The notes beneath the pieces are model-generated. The model searched no databases and was not told the DNA's origin. It was given only the letters and a program-made list of their open reading frames with translations. A stretch of 64,000 nt of DNA from Gymnothorax reevesii (taxonomy: Eukaryota > Chordata > Actinopteri > Anguilliformes > Muraenidae), in contig CM056574.1 of assembly GCA_029721435.1 (NCBI GenBank), positions 33,684,001 to 33,748,000 on the forward strand, written 5' to 3'. Position numbers and translations under genes: made by a program. Position 1 is the first letter of the stretch. Each line of letters begins with the position of its first letter. This document shows positions 24,545 through 36,800 of this stretch, one piece after another.

Positions 24545-24815
24545 CGACCTTTGACCTTTCAGCAACGACCTTTATCATGATTTATCATTTCCAGGTCTTA
24601 TCGCTGGCACTGTTGAAATTGGCCTTTTGAAATTGCTTGTGTAGGTCAGCCGCGTACTCTAGCTGTGCCTTTGAATGTTTTGTTGATCTATGACCTTTGA
24701 CCTCTTACTCTATGACCATGACCTTTTTTTGCTATTTTAAACTTTCTGAAAAATAATCTGATCTTCTAATTCAGCACATTAGAAACCACCAAGCTTTAAA
24801 ATTGACCTATGACCT
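24545..24815 (-). promoter_or_regulatory. three DR1-type nuclear-receptor half-site pairs in a TGACCT-rich repeat
   Basis: TGACCTTTGACCT (24691-24703) and TGACCTATGACCT (24803-24815) are perfect direct repeats of the AGGTCA half-site complement with 1-bp spacing. CGACCTTTGACCT (24545-24557) has one mismatch. DR1 elements are bound by HNF4, PPAR-RXR and COUP-TF type receptors. The motif also recurs at about 40541, so it may simply be part of a dispersed repeat rather than a selected enhancer. Binding is not shown. Confidence 0.35.
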
Positions 24816-24849
24816 CTATAAGGTGTTTAATGTGACCTTTCACTTCACC

Positions 24850-27800
24850 TTGACCTCAGTTCTGTTACTGGAGAATATCTCCCAAACTACTGGGGGTGGC
24901 CATTTAAAGTAACTTTTTATTCCCTCTTCACCTGACAGTTTGTTGGTGGACTGCTGATTCAGGCTATGTCTGTCCACCCATCCATCTGTCCATCCATCAA
25001 TGCATGTGTCCATTAGCAGGGGACTTTTGCAATCTCTGACCAGCTTGTTTTTTTTTTTTTTTGCCAAAATGTCGCATCACATTGTAAAATTTGCTCATTA
25101 CATTCCAGCTGACCTTAGTTATGCTACTTTTACACCAGTGTCCACTGCATGGAGTGTTTCGAATTTTTTCTTGGTTCACACAGAAATAACCATGATAATA
25201 AATAAAGGGCAAAAAATCATATCCTTGGTCAATATCAACTCGATTGAAGGATTGTATGAAGGGGGGAAAAAGCAGGCTCTCAGTGTGCTTTGTCTCTCAA
25301 GGGTATGCATCCAAATAAGCGCAGAAACATACTCACATTTATCACCTCAAACCAGCAAGCATAATACAGGTGAGGCTAAGTTTGATTGAGAGAGAATAGT
25401 CTGCTCGGCTGTACATCAAATTCAGTTCAAAGTGTGCACACATTCATTTTGGCCCACTTGTTTGTCCAAGAGCAAACCCAGCATTCCGGCACCAACCAAT
25501 ACAATGACAGTCGGAGCATTTCAAATACTGGAATGTCGATGCAAGCGATAATCTGTTATGCTGCAAGCGGTTGTTTTCTTTATGGCATCATTCCATCCAA
25601 AAAGGTAAAAGGATACCTACGCAAGTTTTTAAACTGCCGACACAAGGAACTTCTCTTGAAATAAAGGTCATGTGAACTACGTCCGGGCAGCGATTCTGCA
25701 GATAAAGCCTTCACGTGCTTAAATTTAGTATTTAACGATATAATCACTCATGGTTCCCATGTACTTGACCTAAAAACTGCCATCGGAGTTCAGATTAGTG
25801 AGCCGCTTACTACTGTTGCTTCCAAAGGCACCTGAGTTCAACAGAATTATTCGCGCCGTGGGTTTATGGAGTGACACGCCCAAGAACTTCGTTTCATTCA
25901 CGTCGAAGCTCGTGGATTAAATACCCTCTTAAAATCCACGGGTTGTCGGGGTAACGAGAGCCGCAGAGTGTAACATTGAAAGCAAACGGAGCAGGGTTCA
26001 CTATTTTGGACTTGGTATGGTGCCAATTTCCTTCCCCGCTGGAATCTGACAGTAATGGCTCGGACTGGCGCAGGGAACTCCCCCATCTCAAAATCATCTG
26101 GCAACTGATTAGTTAAGAGAGGAAGGACAACATGTTTTCTCACTCAACTTAAACACGCTCGCTTGTGCAGGCTGTATGTTACTCTGCCGAGCAATAGAAC
26201 CCATCCTGCACGAACTTAGTCATTGTAAAAAAAAAAAAAACCGGAGCTTCAGACCTCATAAAAACTGCACCTCCTAAATGTGGAAATTTCCCTGGCAGAA
26301 AGAAAACACTCCGTAACATCCCTAAGGCGGAGAGGAAAGTAGTTAACTCCGAAATTAAAATGAATTCGTGCGCGCGCGCGTCTGCTGCCACTGAATAATG
26401 AGCTTCTCTGCATTTGCTCCATAAGACCGTTAAGCCGCGTTTAGATAGTCAGCAGACAGTAATGTTGTCCTAAAGTTATACTATTCATGTTACATCGAAT
26501 GCAACATTAACATATAATACGGTGAGTGCACCAAGTTCAGCGTTTGCGCAAATCATGCGCACGCCACACAAACACCCCAAACAAGGTGCACAACTTAATT
26601 GACGCAAACATCACACTTACCTTGGTGGTGACTGAGAGGCTGAGAAGAAGACTAAAATCCAAATGGAAATTCCAGGGTAGCCGAGGTAATTGTTGGATAA
26701 ATTACAGGCTAGTGTCCTGGAATAGAAAATCCTTTTTTGTTTAATCTGTGGAAACCTACAGCCCAGCTCACCGAATGAAAGGTTATGTTGCCTTCTTTAC
26801 CCTTTTCAGTTCAGAGAGACAGTTTCCTATAATCCCTCCTCTCACGCAAAAGGATAACTCAAGATAGCGACCTCCCTTTCCACTATCCTGCGCCGGGTGT
26901 ATCGAGATGGAAGTGAGCCGAAAATGATTTAGAAAGCAAATCCTGTCTCAGCAACGTCCCATTTACAGTTTGGCAGCAGACGGAACCCCTTCGTGTCACA
27001 CAATCCTTTTGACCCAGAGCGCTAAAACCTGAAGGCAAAGACTGAGCCCCTAGTCAGATTAGTTCGTTAACCCACTGTATTTGCGTGGTCCGCGATTAGG
27101 CTACGCAATGGAAACGAGCATAGTTCTCTCAAACTATTGGAACTTACTTCCGATATAAAATAATTGTTTATTTTGGATCAAACTGAGATTCAAGTTCTTC
27201 ATCATCACAAGTTCCGTTAATGAACTCAATGAGCACGAGTAATTTAACAGTAGTAGAAGTAGCCAGTCTCTCCATTTCCCGGAAATTTTAATAGGAGCTT
27301 CAGAAAGAGGCAGCGCAAACAGTCTTAATGCTTGTCTCACTCCCACTTTCAACTCCCTCAATGTGCTCAGAATTTACTCTCAAAATATTTACTTGTGGGG
27401 CTGCTATTACGGTTTAGATTAAATAAACCACAAGTAAACAAGAAGACTTCAACACTGTATGTGTTAGATAAAAATAATTTCTTGACTGATAATTAGAACT
27501 AGTATGTTTCAGGCACAGAGTGATATCATGGGCACCTGAGTTAAAATGCAGAAAGCCGACACTGACTATGTATCAAAGAGAACTTCCAGCAACACCAACA
27601 GTTTTCATCGACAAAATCTGATGATGAGACACCCCAGCCTCACTTAAGGTCACAGCCTAACTAAATGCGCTGGTGGAACTCTGAGTCTGAAATAATGTTG
27701 ATATGGTTCCGTATTCTTTATTTTCGCACCCTGTATTGACTTACAGAGTGAACAATACTGGGTCTGCCACTGTAAACCACTGAGTACTCTTACACCTGTA

Positions 27801-28480
27801 TCTTGATACAAAGAGCCCGCTCATTCAATCAACAACTCACGCAACAGAAAATAAGTGTATAAAGCAAGCAAACAGCATGAAGTGGATGGATTTGCTCTTT
27901 GACTAAATGTTAGATTGGCCAAGAGGCATGGTCAAAGAACCGATTGCTGGTGCCAGATACGATGCATCCAACGTCAACAATTATCCTCCCTGAATTTTCA
28001 TATACTTCTGTCTCCAGAGTACACAGAGAATGGCACCATCGAGTGAAAACATCCAATGAGCGGCAGTTCTTCGGTTGGATGCGCCTTCGTCATGAGTGAG
28101 GCCAAAGGAGAGTAAGTAATCTTGCTCAAGCTTCAAGCATGCTTGCAAATGCCTGAATACTGTTTAAACACAACAGTGGCATGCAGCTGAACCTCTCTGA
28201 AAACACAACGCTTTGAATATTAATGTAGTTGGGCAACATCAAAAGAATATGTCGGCAGGTTCCATTCCTGAACCACTGTGAAAGAAACGCACACCTGAAG
28301 TGATGACGTGCCAGCCAATGAAAATGAGCATGAAAAATATTGAAGCTGGCTGCACACTTAAAGCTCCGATGCAAAAAATTATTATGAATCAAGACATTAA
28401 TAAAACCAACGTTTCAGCAGGACAAGCGCCTTCCTCTGGGTTCTTCTAGGTTCCATTCCTGTCGACTCAGAACAGTAAGA
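24850..28480. other. non-coding, no supported gene
   Basis: Contains a CCATCCATCTGTCC low-complexity patch (24975-25000), T16 near 25047, A14 near 26226 and a short CG alternating tract near 26370. The 25.9-27.4 kb portion is somewhat richer in CpG than its surroundings and could contain a promoter, but no splice-linked coding exons could be recognised. Confidence 0.4.
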
Positions 28481-31037
28481 CAAGGCTACGGTGGACATAT
28501 AGGGTGCTTTTCATTATGCTAACTCATGCTTCCTCGCGTTCTCTCTCCTCTCGTGAGTCGTGACCCAGAAGTTGTTCCTCCTGCATCATCATGGCGGATC
28601 TTCCAATCCCTAAAAGGGGATAAATTATGAAAAACTCACATTTGAAAAACTTTAAGTTTTTGTGCACATATATTTCAGTATCTGGAGAGCTTACCAACTC
28701 ACCAACTGTGAGGTAAAACAACCTGTCATTTTTTTTTTTTTTTTTGGGTAGGATGCCTTTTTCATAACACGTGGCATTCAGGATGGAATTCAGATTTGAC
28801 TCCCCTGCTTATGTCATGTGCGGGCTCCCGTGAATTGTTCCGCCCCTCATCTGAATATCTCCACCCATTGCTTATTTTTTTCAGACAACATCCCAGCTTC
28901 AACTGGCAAAAGCCCATAACTAGCAAAATGTGTGCTATCCACCTTCTGTTTGACTGTTATATTCAACTAACCTGGTTCAGCATGGTGCAGGACTGGCAAC
29001 AAAATTTATATCAAAATTATATCATTATGCTTCTTGGAAGATGCAAAGAAGTGATGGTTTTGATTTATTTTCGAGGGAATCTGAAGCTAGCCAACCAGAT
29101 GTTTCCAATTTCTGTTAATGTTAAATTTAAACTGAAATCATAAATTTTTATAGCTTGGTTGGTGATGTAAGTGCTACTCTCAAACCTAACCTGCTTAGTG
29201 AGCTAGCTTGCGCATTACCTTTCAATAATCATTGTGTGGTTTATTGACCACTACATTGACACTGAATTTTGAAACCATCTCAAGTTCAGCCAGAGACAAT
29301 ACACAAGACATGGTCAATAGGAAAAGATATAATGGTTGATTGTTTTTAATTTAATTCAGTCTGTTTTTAATGGAGTAGCTGGTGCAATAAATCAAATGTT
29401 AGTCAATGGTTGCTACTACACAGAAGCAAGCTAATTTTTAGCATTAAAAACTAAATTACTTGTGTAGTTAAACCGACCACGTCGCACTTCTGTGAAAGTA
29501 TTGTCCATGCTTGCTTAGCCTGTCGACGTTACCGTTCCTCACTCACTGTGTACTTAAAGGCTAGCTACTCAACTTGCTATTTATTCAGTCATCTGTATTT
29601 TGAGACTTGCCAGTCGCTTGGGGATCATAACATTACTGTCACTCTCCTCTGACGTAGTGGCTTTGTTCGCCGGGCAATTATAACAAGGCTCGTACACGGA
29701 AGGGACACCCACTCAGAACAGCCCTTTTTTTTTTAGAGGGCTATGAATTACACGAATCAAATTGCTGAGAAATCATGGCATTTTTATTTATTTATTTATT
29801 TGCTATAGTTTATAAACTTCCTATTTGGACATCTGAGAATATTATAACTTGATAAAAAAAAGGCAGAATAGGTTCCCTTTAAATGCAATTTGAGGAGACC
29901 AGGAGCAAGGAGAGTGCGGCCTATATGGAAGTCTTTTATCCAGTGCTGCGATATGTAAATGGTGCAAGGATTTCTCTGCATTTTTGGCTCCACCCTCCTC
30001 GGGTCTCTTCCTTGCATTTCACTCCAACATCCTCACTGAAAGAAGCTTTCACAACCTGCACGACTGCTAAATGTGTTCCTCCCCTGTTACAGCGGTCTTG
30101 CGGTTAATTGGCTAGTTACTCCCTAAGTGCAGCCTGCTGTAGCTACTGATTGTGCTGTGTGTATAAAGCTTGTGGATTTAGCCTCAGTCAGAGCTGGATC
30201 ATTGTACTAGAAGAGGCTACTTTAATCTCTTGCTCTAAATTCTATTGTCCTCCCTGGTGTCCCTTTTAGAGAGCTAAATTATTAGTGCGATAGTTAGTGT
30301 GCAAATTATTAAGTACAGTAGGTTCTCCGGGCCTCCTTGCATTTCTCTTCATCCCCCTTATTACACGTGTGCCCAAGTGGCTCATCCGCAATCCTGCAGT
30401 TGGCTCCCCATCTGCCCAATATGTAACAGGAGTGATAAGACATGAGGAAGATACCAGTGAAGAAAACAAGGAGACACATTAGTGTAATGACAAGCACCTC
30501 TGATCACCAAAAACGGACGATTGTAAATAATGAAGATGTCATCTTCTCGGACAAACATCAATTTATGTTTTGATATGCAGATTGTAGAGTCAGAATTGGA
30601 TGCAATTTGACGTATCTTTGGGGTGTAATTGTACGGGCATGTCTTATTGGCATATAGTAGACCTTTTATTAGCAACTGAATGTCATTTGAATGCAGCACC
30701 ATGCCAAAGCAGTGTTGCTGTCCATTTGCTTCCCTTCCTGAGCGCAGCCAAACGTTCGTCAGATCGATCCTCACAGAAGATGAATGTGTCTCATCATAGA
30801 GCATGCAACTTCTCAAGCTGGTTCCACAAACATGACAGTGACTTCAGTTTACAGCAAGCCTCTATACAGATCTAAAACTCCACCCCATAGAGAACTATAG
30901 AGATGAGGAGGTATTTGAGGTTTCCAGCAGGAAGTGCATGATGATAATCAGAAGTGGTGGCCAAAATATCTTCGCTTCACTTCGCTGAATCAATATTTAG
31001 CTAGCTCGGAAAAGAAAAAGAGGTCCATCCTCCATTG
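28481..31037. other. non-coding; poly-T and (TTTA)n
   Basis: T17 near 28730, a (TTTA)n tract at about 29781-29803, and T/A runs near 29707 and 29856. The 28.5-28.75 kb portion resembles dispersed repeat DNA but could not be classified. A 144-codon minus ORF at 30382-30816 has no domain. Confidence 0.4.
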
Positions 31038-31135
31038 AGGCTTGTGCACTTTTGTACGTTGCTCTGGATAAGAGCGTCTGCTAAGAACCTGTAATGTAAT
31101 GTAATGTAATGTGTACCTAATAAAGTGGTCAGTGA
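31038..31135 (+). mobile_element. SINE/LINE 3' tail with (TGTAA)n, followed by a DNA-element end
   Basis: 'TTGTACGTTGCTCTGGATAA' plus 'GAGCGTCTGCTAA' (about 31054-31086), then four TGTAA repeats (31090-31111), is the well-known 3' tail shared by teleost V-SINE/L2-related retroposons. Immediately after comes 'GTGTACCTAATAAAGTGGTC', a sequence that marks one end of common vertebrate hAT-type elements. Only these short termini are present. Confidence 0.7.
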
Positions 31136-31374
31136 ATGTATGTTCAAACATTGAGTTAAAGTATGTAAAAAATACAAGCATTGCAAGTAAACTAATGGGA
31201 GTGAATAGAATATTTGAAATGATCATTTAGGGAGCGGGCCCTTGGAAATGCAGTGGCCTACTTTAAACTTAAACAAGTGCGAAGTCACTGAACCTGCGTC
31301 GCTGCACGGGTGTTATGTAGAAGTATGCTTTGATGAATAAAATTTGCAATGATAGAGTGATGGTGAATTGTTAT

Positions 31375-31417
31375 GATGATGACGACGACGACGACGACGA
31401 CGACGATGATAGATAGA
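31375..31417 (+). repeat. (GAT/GAC)n microsatellite
   Basis: GATGATGAC followed by a pure run of GAC triplets, then GATGATAGATAGATG. Confidence 0.9.
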
Positions 31418-31494
31418 TGCAGCCATATGGAAAAGATAAACTGGAAAGAATTTTGGCGTAGCACACTCATCTTCAATAATGAGCTGCCTTAGGT

Positions 31495-32650
31495 CAGCCA
31501 CTTCTTTTGCGAGTTATCTAGATAATGTCGTTTGGTGGCCATCTTGGATTTTGATGTTGTGGTATCATTTTCAAAAAGAACATGCAATAGGTCAAGATGC
31601 ACCTCCATACCAAATTAACCCAATAATGCCCCCTGTATCATATGTGATACTCCAAACTTGAAGGACCATGTCAACCTGGTAAGATGCAACACAACCACGG
31701 CTGCTCACTGTATCATATCTGATACACAGTGCTGCCACCTGGAAGGAAGAAGTGAGATTACAGGAGTCTCTCCCCTAGTCACTCACTTCAAGGAAGTAGC
31801 TCCCATGTGAATGGGAATTCATGAATTTCCTTGGACTTTGGCAGTGAAGTTCAGCATTCCAAGGTAAATATTACACAAAAACTTATTCTTATACATGTTA
31901 AATGATAGCTATAGATAGTAGAGAGCATATAAATAATTTGAAATTTCGAGTGTTGAGTTCTGGAGGGGTGCTAATTTTTGGCTGTATCAGATATGATACT
32001 CCTGGAATTAGAAGTTGTTCTGTTCAGAAATGTATATTTTGCTGTTACAAAACCTAATGATAAACAGTGTATCTGAATACTACCCTTCAATACTTCAAAT
32101 ACATTACTGGGTCATATTTTTCTTATAATGATGTCTGTGTCTGGGAATTATAGGGTTAAAAGTTCCTTGGCCACTTATTTTTTGCGTTATCTTAATAACG
32201 TCGTTTTTACAAAAACGGCGGTGGCCATCTTGGATTTTGATGCCACACAGCCATTTTCAATAGTGACCTGCCTTGGGTCAAGATACATCAGCATACCAAA
32301 TCAGAACTTCCGATGACACATATTTTTTTCGTTCTCGATAACGTTGTTTTTACAAAAACTGCGGTGGCCATCTTGGATTTTGTTGCAGCGCAGCCATTTT
32401 CAATAGCGAACTGCCTCAGGTGAAGATACATCAGCATACCAAATCAGAACTTCCTACGACAAATATTTTTCATGTTCTCTCGATAACGTTGTGCTTACAA
32501 AAATGGCGGCGGCCATCTTGGATTTTGACGCAGCACGCCTATTTTCGATGGCAACCTGCCTTCCGTGAAGATACATCATCATAGCAAATTACAATTTCCT
32601 GGGCCAATTATTTTCTCGATAACATTGTTACTTCGGACAGACGACTGGCC
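31495..32650. repeat. tandem array of about 145-bp units containing 'GGCCATCTTGGATTTTG'
   Basis: GGCCATCTTGGATTTTG recurs at about 32222, 32365 and 32511, roughly 145 bp apart. It is accompanied each time by 'CGATAACGTTGT', 'CAGCCATTTTCAATAG' and 'CATCAGCATACCAAAT' or close variants. A more diverged unit occurs at 31495-31614, separated only by the inserted element 31615-32159. The array ends in GACAGACGG-type sequence at about 32640-32680. The family is unnamed here. Confidence 0.8.
31615..32159. mobile_element. piggyBac-like MITE inserted in the tandem array
   Basis: The element runs from TTAACCC (31615) to GGGTTAA (32153-32159), with the TTAA tetranucleotide at both ends as in piggyBac insertions. 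The terminal repeats match at 14 of 16 bases (TTAACCC.ATAAT.CCC). There is no coding capacity. Removing the element and one TTAA joins 'CATACCAAATTAA' to 'AAGTTCC', matching the unbroken unit junction (CATACCAAATCAGAACTTCC). It also contains three copies of a TATCATAT-type palindrome (about 31634, 31711 and 31985). Confidence 0.8.
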
Positions 32651-35575
32651 GGACGAACGGAATGACAGACGGACAATGGACAACAAAAATTCACCCGCTC
32701 AATTTGATGAGTTTGGCGCTCTCCCGAGAGATTTTTGTCCTCCAAGCATTTTTTGGAGTTCAGGTCCGGGAGTGAAAAAGTCATTCCTAGACCTGCTGCC
32801 TTCGGCGACGCAGGTAAAAAATACTGCACATATATAACCAAACAGGAGTAGATTACTGGGTTGGTCTGAACAGCAGCAGAATGAAACTTAACCCAGGCTG
32901 GAAAAGAAGTCAGAAAATGAAATTATTTTTTTCTCCAGGTCAGTTTGTGTGTGGGCATAATGATACAGTCTCCTCAAGAGCTTGTAATTTCCTTAAAGAT
33001 AACCTTTTGGCAATAGTTTTGGGCCCCAAGACACAAAAATGCCATGTAGCAATATAGTTGTCCTGACTTGACAATCCAAGCCAAGTTTATATATGCGGAA
33101 CGTCATTGATTGTACCCTTCAGTCTCTCGAGGTCAGACCTTGCTGCCAGTTGCTACCGGTAACTATACTCCCATAACTCCCCCACCCCACCCAAGTACAC
33201 CCAAGCACATTTTTGAGATTCTATTAGTTTTTTCCCACTGTAGATTCTCTGAACCTCAATATTCCAACGATGAAGCTCAATGTAACTGCCATATAATATG
33301 ATACGGTTTGTTATTGGCATTATAATCAAGCTGAAAGATTCTGAAAGCTTGACGTGTGTACTGTTTTCCATGAGACTCAAAGGGATACAACGACACCTTG
33401 TGGGGGGAGAATTCCACTACTGCAAGCATCCCTCGTTTCCTGCTGTATGCATTAGATGTGTCATTGAAAGACCGCGAAAATACAAATAGCCTGCCACAAA
33501 TGAATGACTACATGCAAAATACAAATAGCCAAATAAAATTAAGTACTGCAGGTTCCATACCCAATTACAAAATGGTGGCATTAAGATAGAAGTGCAGGGT
33601 ATTCAAGTTGGAATCTAATTTGACAAAATCAGGATAATTTGCAATATCTTTTGTAAATATCGCCAAAATTTTTGAAGCTGACAAGGATATTATTAATAAG
33701 CTGGTGTATGATAAGTACAGTAATCAAATACAAGTTTATTGTTATTACTGATGATGAACCCTCTGCTCACGTTCACTGTTTAGAGGCCCAGTGGAAGCTG
33801 TACATGTGAGGAATATTGGGCATGACCCTTACCATCCCACAGTGTGTGTGTTGTCTAAACTGCAGTGATGAGAAACCTGGCAATTGCCCCGGAAATATGA
33901 GGTCGCTGTAGATGTTGTCAATGAAGAGGGTGATGCAGAAGTTACTCCCTGAGCATCACCATCACCCTCAACATCAAAACACTTAGCTGGTCTGAGGGGA
34001 GGGTGTCCCTTAATGCCTGAAAGCGCTAAATTCAAAAGCAGCGCAGTCTTCCTCTCTGACAATCTTTCCCTCTTTTTCATCCCCCCATCTTTGCAGGGTA
34101 GAAAAGGGCCCAGAGTAAAAGTCCCACTTGTGGAATTCAGCCAGTGGTGGCGGGCAGTCAGGTGACAGACACAGCTGGCAGGAAGCAGAGGCCGGTCAAA
34201 CTGCCTGGTCAGTATGATAGAGAACACATGGAAGTAAACAAAAAGGCTCTAAAAAATGTCTGTTTTTTCACAAAAAAGAGAAAAAAAAACTTGCAGGGTG
34301 ATAGCAAAGGCATGATTAAACAAAACTTCCAGTCTCAAAGCCTAGAACACATTTGAGTTTTGGAAAAAGTGATTTTTGGCCCTGTTGCGTGGTTACAAAC
34401 ACATGAATAACATAAGAATGGTCAGTGATGAGCTGTTCAGTGATTGTTGGCTTTGATCAGACCCAAAACAAAGACATCCACTAATGCCAGCCACGAGAAA
34501 TGTTCCACCCTTCCCATTACCCACACTGCCCAGATTGTTGAAGAGGAAGTAGGGTGTACCCCATCCTCTCTCAGCCGCTCCTCTGTAGTTGGAAGGGAGA
34601 AATTGGAGGACCTTTACCGACTCAACATTTGCAACCCTGCTAACGTCAATCAGTGTCAGTCCAAATGGGTGGAGGCCCCAACATTACTGCCATGCAGAGA
34701 ATTATGGGAGCTGAAGTTCATGTCAGTGTATGACCAATTGTCTCACAGATTGGCTCGGTATCAACTGAAAAAAATAAATCAAGAAGATGCATTTTAAACA
34801 TGTTGAGCCTAGTCTTTACGTGCAAACACTAAACGGGACAAGAAACTGGAGGTCCATCCATCACAGAGAGGGTTAACATCAGTGGGACAGAGTGCAGCAG
34901 ATATAACAGGAGGTTTAGGAGCTACAGGATTATGTGACACGGAACACTTATTCACTTATTGTAGTGACAGTTTCTGTGGCTGTTGGAGGACAAATAATAA
35001 CAGAGACAGCGTGCTTCCTGGAGCCTGCCCCTGCTGAGGGGGAATTTGCCAGAAACAGTGACAGTAGATTAGGTGATGGTGCAGAACAATGGGAATGTGT
35101 GAGGGGAACGAGTAAAGGAAGGAAGGATAGAGAATAAAAACAAAGATGTAGAGATACGCGGCAGCAGGAGGAAACGATACAGCGAGGTCGTGATGGATTT
35201 CACATCGGTCCCGTGTCTGCGTTATGGAGACAAGCTTGGCTGTATTGGTCAGGGTCAACCTGCACTCCAGAGCCACTGTCAGGGGAGGTCAGCAGACAGT
35301 GTACTGACTCAGATCACATGGTACAGAGAGGTAGAGGGCCCAAAATACTTGGAAAAAACCAAAAGCTTGTCCTTCAGCTTCCTAAAACAGACAGATAGAG
35401 CGGAAGAGGACCTGAGAGGTTTTGTCTGGGAAAGGAAACAATATATTAAAAAATGAAAATTGTGCAGTTCGACCAGATTTAATTTGTATTAAGAAATGCT
35501 GCTTCAACTAATTCAGGGACACGGAGAGGCTATGGCATGTCAAGCTTTTAAAATTTTAGTGATGACATTCAAAAT
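32651..35575. other. non-coding, no supported gene
   Basis: ORFs of up to 132 codons occur on both strands (33829-34227 minus, 34444-34797 plus, 35190-35456 plus). None shows a recognisable domain or splice-linked partners. The stretch lies downstream of the 3' end of VRK3. Confidence 0.4.
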
Positions 35576-35578
35576 ATA

Positions 35579-35785
35579 CTGAGCAACAAAAGAAATGCAA
35601 GTTTGCTAGTTAGTTAATGTACTCTTCTGGTAACTCAGTCAAAGTGACCGCAAAACAAAGTAAAGTTTGAGGAAACGAGAGTAAATGTGCACGCGCTAGT
35701 AATAAATTTGATTTTCTAAAAAAATTAAGCGCAAACTTATTTTCCAGTCTGCCTTTAATCAACTTGCGTTTCTTTTGTTGTTCAG
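35579..35785. mobile_element. Tc1/mariner-type MITE
   Basis: The ends CTGAGCAACAAAAGAAATGC (35579 onward) and the complement of the right end (CTGAACAACAAAAGAAACGC, ending 35785) match in 18 of 20 bases. TA lies directly left of the element. It is about 207 bp with no coding capacity. Confidence 0.75.
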
Positions 35786-36239
35786 CATATCAGCTTTCCC
35801 CAAATTTCTGCAGCCTCTAAAGCATTCGTATGTCTTACCACATCTGAATCTGTGGTCAGGGAGTATGTGCGAAGAGGAGACTATCCATTAACTCAAAGAT
35901 ACCCATTTGAGACAGGCAGCACACATATTTAGAGAGGGAAAAACCACAGATCACTCACTGCTAATGTGCACTCGCGACTAATGTACACTTCATTGCTTGA
36001 AGCTCAATAGGAAGCACTATATACTGTGAAATGCCATTAAAACCAATAGCCAATTCTTCTGTCTATCCACTAAATTACACTGAAATTACAATACATCCTG
36101 TCTGAAAACAAGTTTCATTAATGTGATCATTTTGAAGTAGAAAATACAGGTTGGCTTATGAGAGCATGTTCTGTGGGACATTATATTTTCAATGGTGATA
36201 AATGTAGAAACAGCAAAAAAAAAAAAAAAAAACGAAATA
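35786..36239. other. intergenic, nothing recognised
   Basis: An A18 run near 36215. The stretch lies just beyond the inferred VRK3 polyadenylation site. Confidence 0.5.
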
Positions 36240-36794
36240 GCAGCATTGTAATAAAACTATTTTATTTCCAATAAATGCTTCACTCTGCCCAGCAAACATT
36301 AAAAACAGCTAAAACAATGCAAATATGAAAAACAAGTCTTCACATCTGAAATGCAAAACCTTGAATTATTCTAAAATTCAGAGTGTAGCATCATTCTGCT
36401 CACAGCCAGCATACTGAGCACAAACTGACTACAGGACGTGAATTTTCCGTGGTGCATGGACAACAATCCCATCTTCTGTGAAATCACCGGAACAATCCGG
36501 AGCAGGAACATAATTTGCTCAAGGGGCACGACATCAGGCGAAACCAGCCCCCCTCAAGTAATTTAACCCAACTGTGTTAACTGTTATAAACCAGTGTCAG
36601 AACTGTCTACAAAGCAAAAACCAACCCAGTTCAATTAACAGTGACAATATGAATAGAAAGCATTCTTCAAAAAAAAAAAAAAAAGCAATCACAGCATGTC
36701 AGACATAGTGGTCACATTCTTGGAACATGGTTTAAAAATTGACAAACTCTCCAAGGAACTTCGTCCAAAAGAGATCTTGCAGTCCTCTTCCTGG
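36240..36794 (-). other. VRK3: VRK3 3' untranslated region and poly(A) signal
   Basis: The stop codon lies at 36795-36797. AATAAA on the minus strand (36261-36266) is the nearest canonical polyadenylation signal, giving a 3' UTR of roughly 0.55 kb. The cleavage position is inferred. Confidence 0.55.
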
Positions 36795-36800
36795 CTACAC
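36795..36800 (-). CDS. VRK3: VRK3 coding exon 15 (Val-stop)
   Basis: After the CAG|GTAAGG donor of exon 14, the first good acceptor is TTTGCCTGTACAG at 36801 onward. It opens GTG TAG, so the exon adds one Val and the stop. Human VRK3 also ends only a few residues past this point. The alternative is reading through exon 14, which adds about 60 unconserved residues. Confidence 0.55.
   Translation of the reverse strand: M

Noticed and set aside
25680..27420. A promoter with first exons of an unknown gene
   Set aside because: CpG content is only slightly raised and no coding exon with good splice signals could be recognised.
30382..30816. 144-codon minus ORF
   Set aside because: The composition is not protein-like in a consistent way and there are no motifs. 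Probably chance.
33829..34227. 132-codon minus ORF
   Set aside because: No recognisable domain, no splice-linked partners, and other ORFs of similar size in the same stretch.
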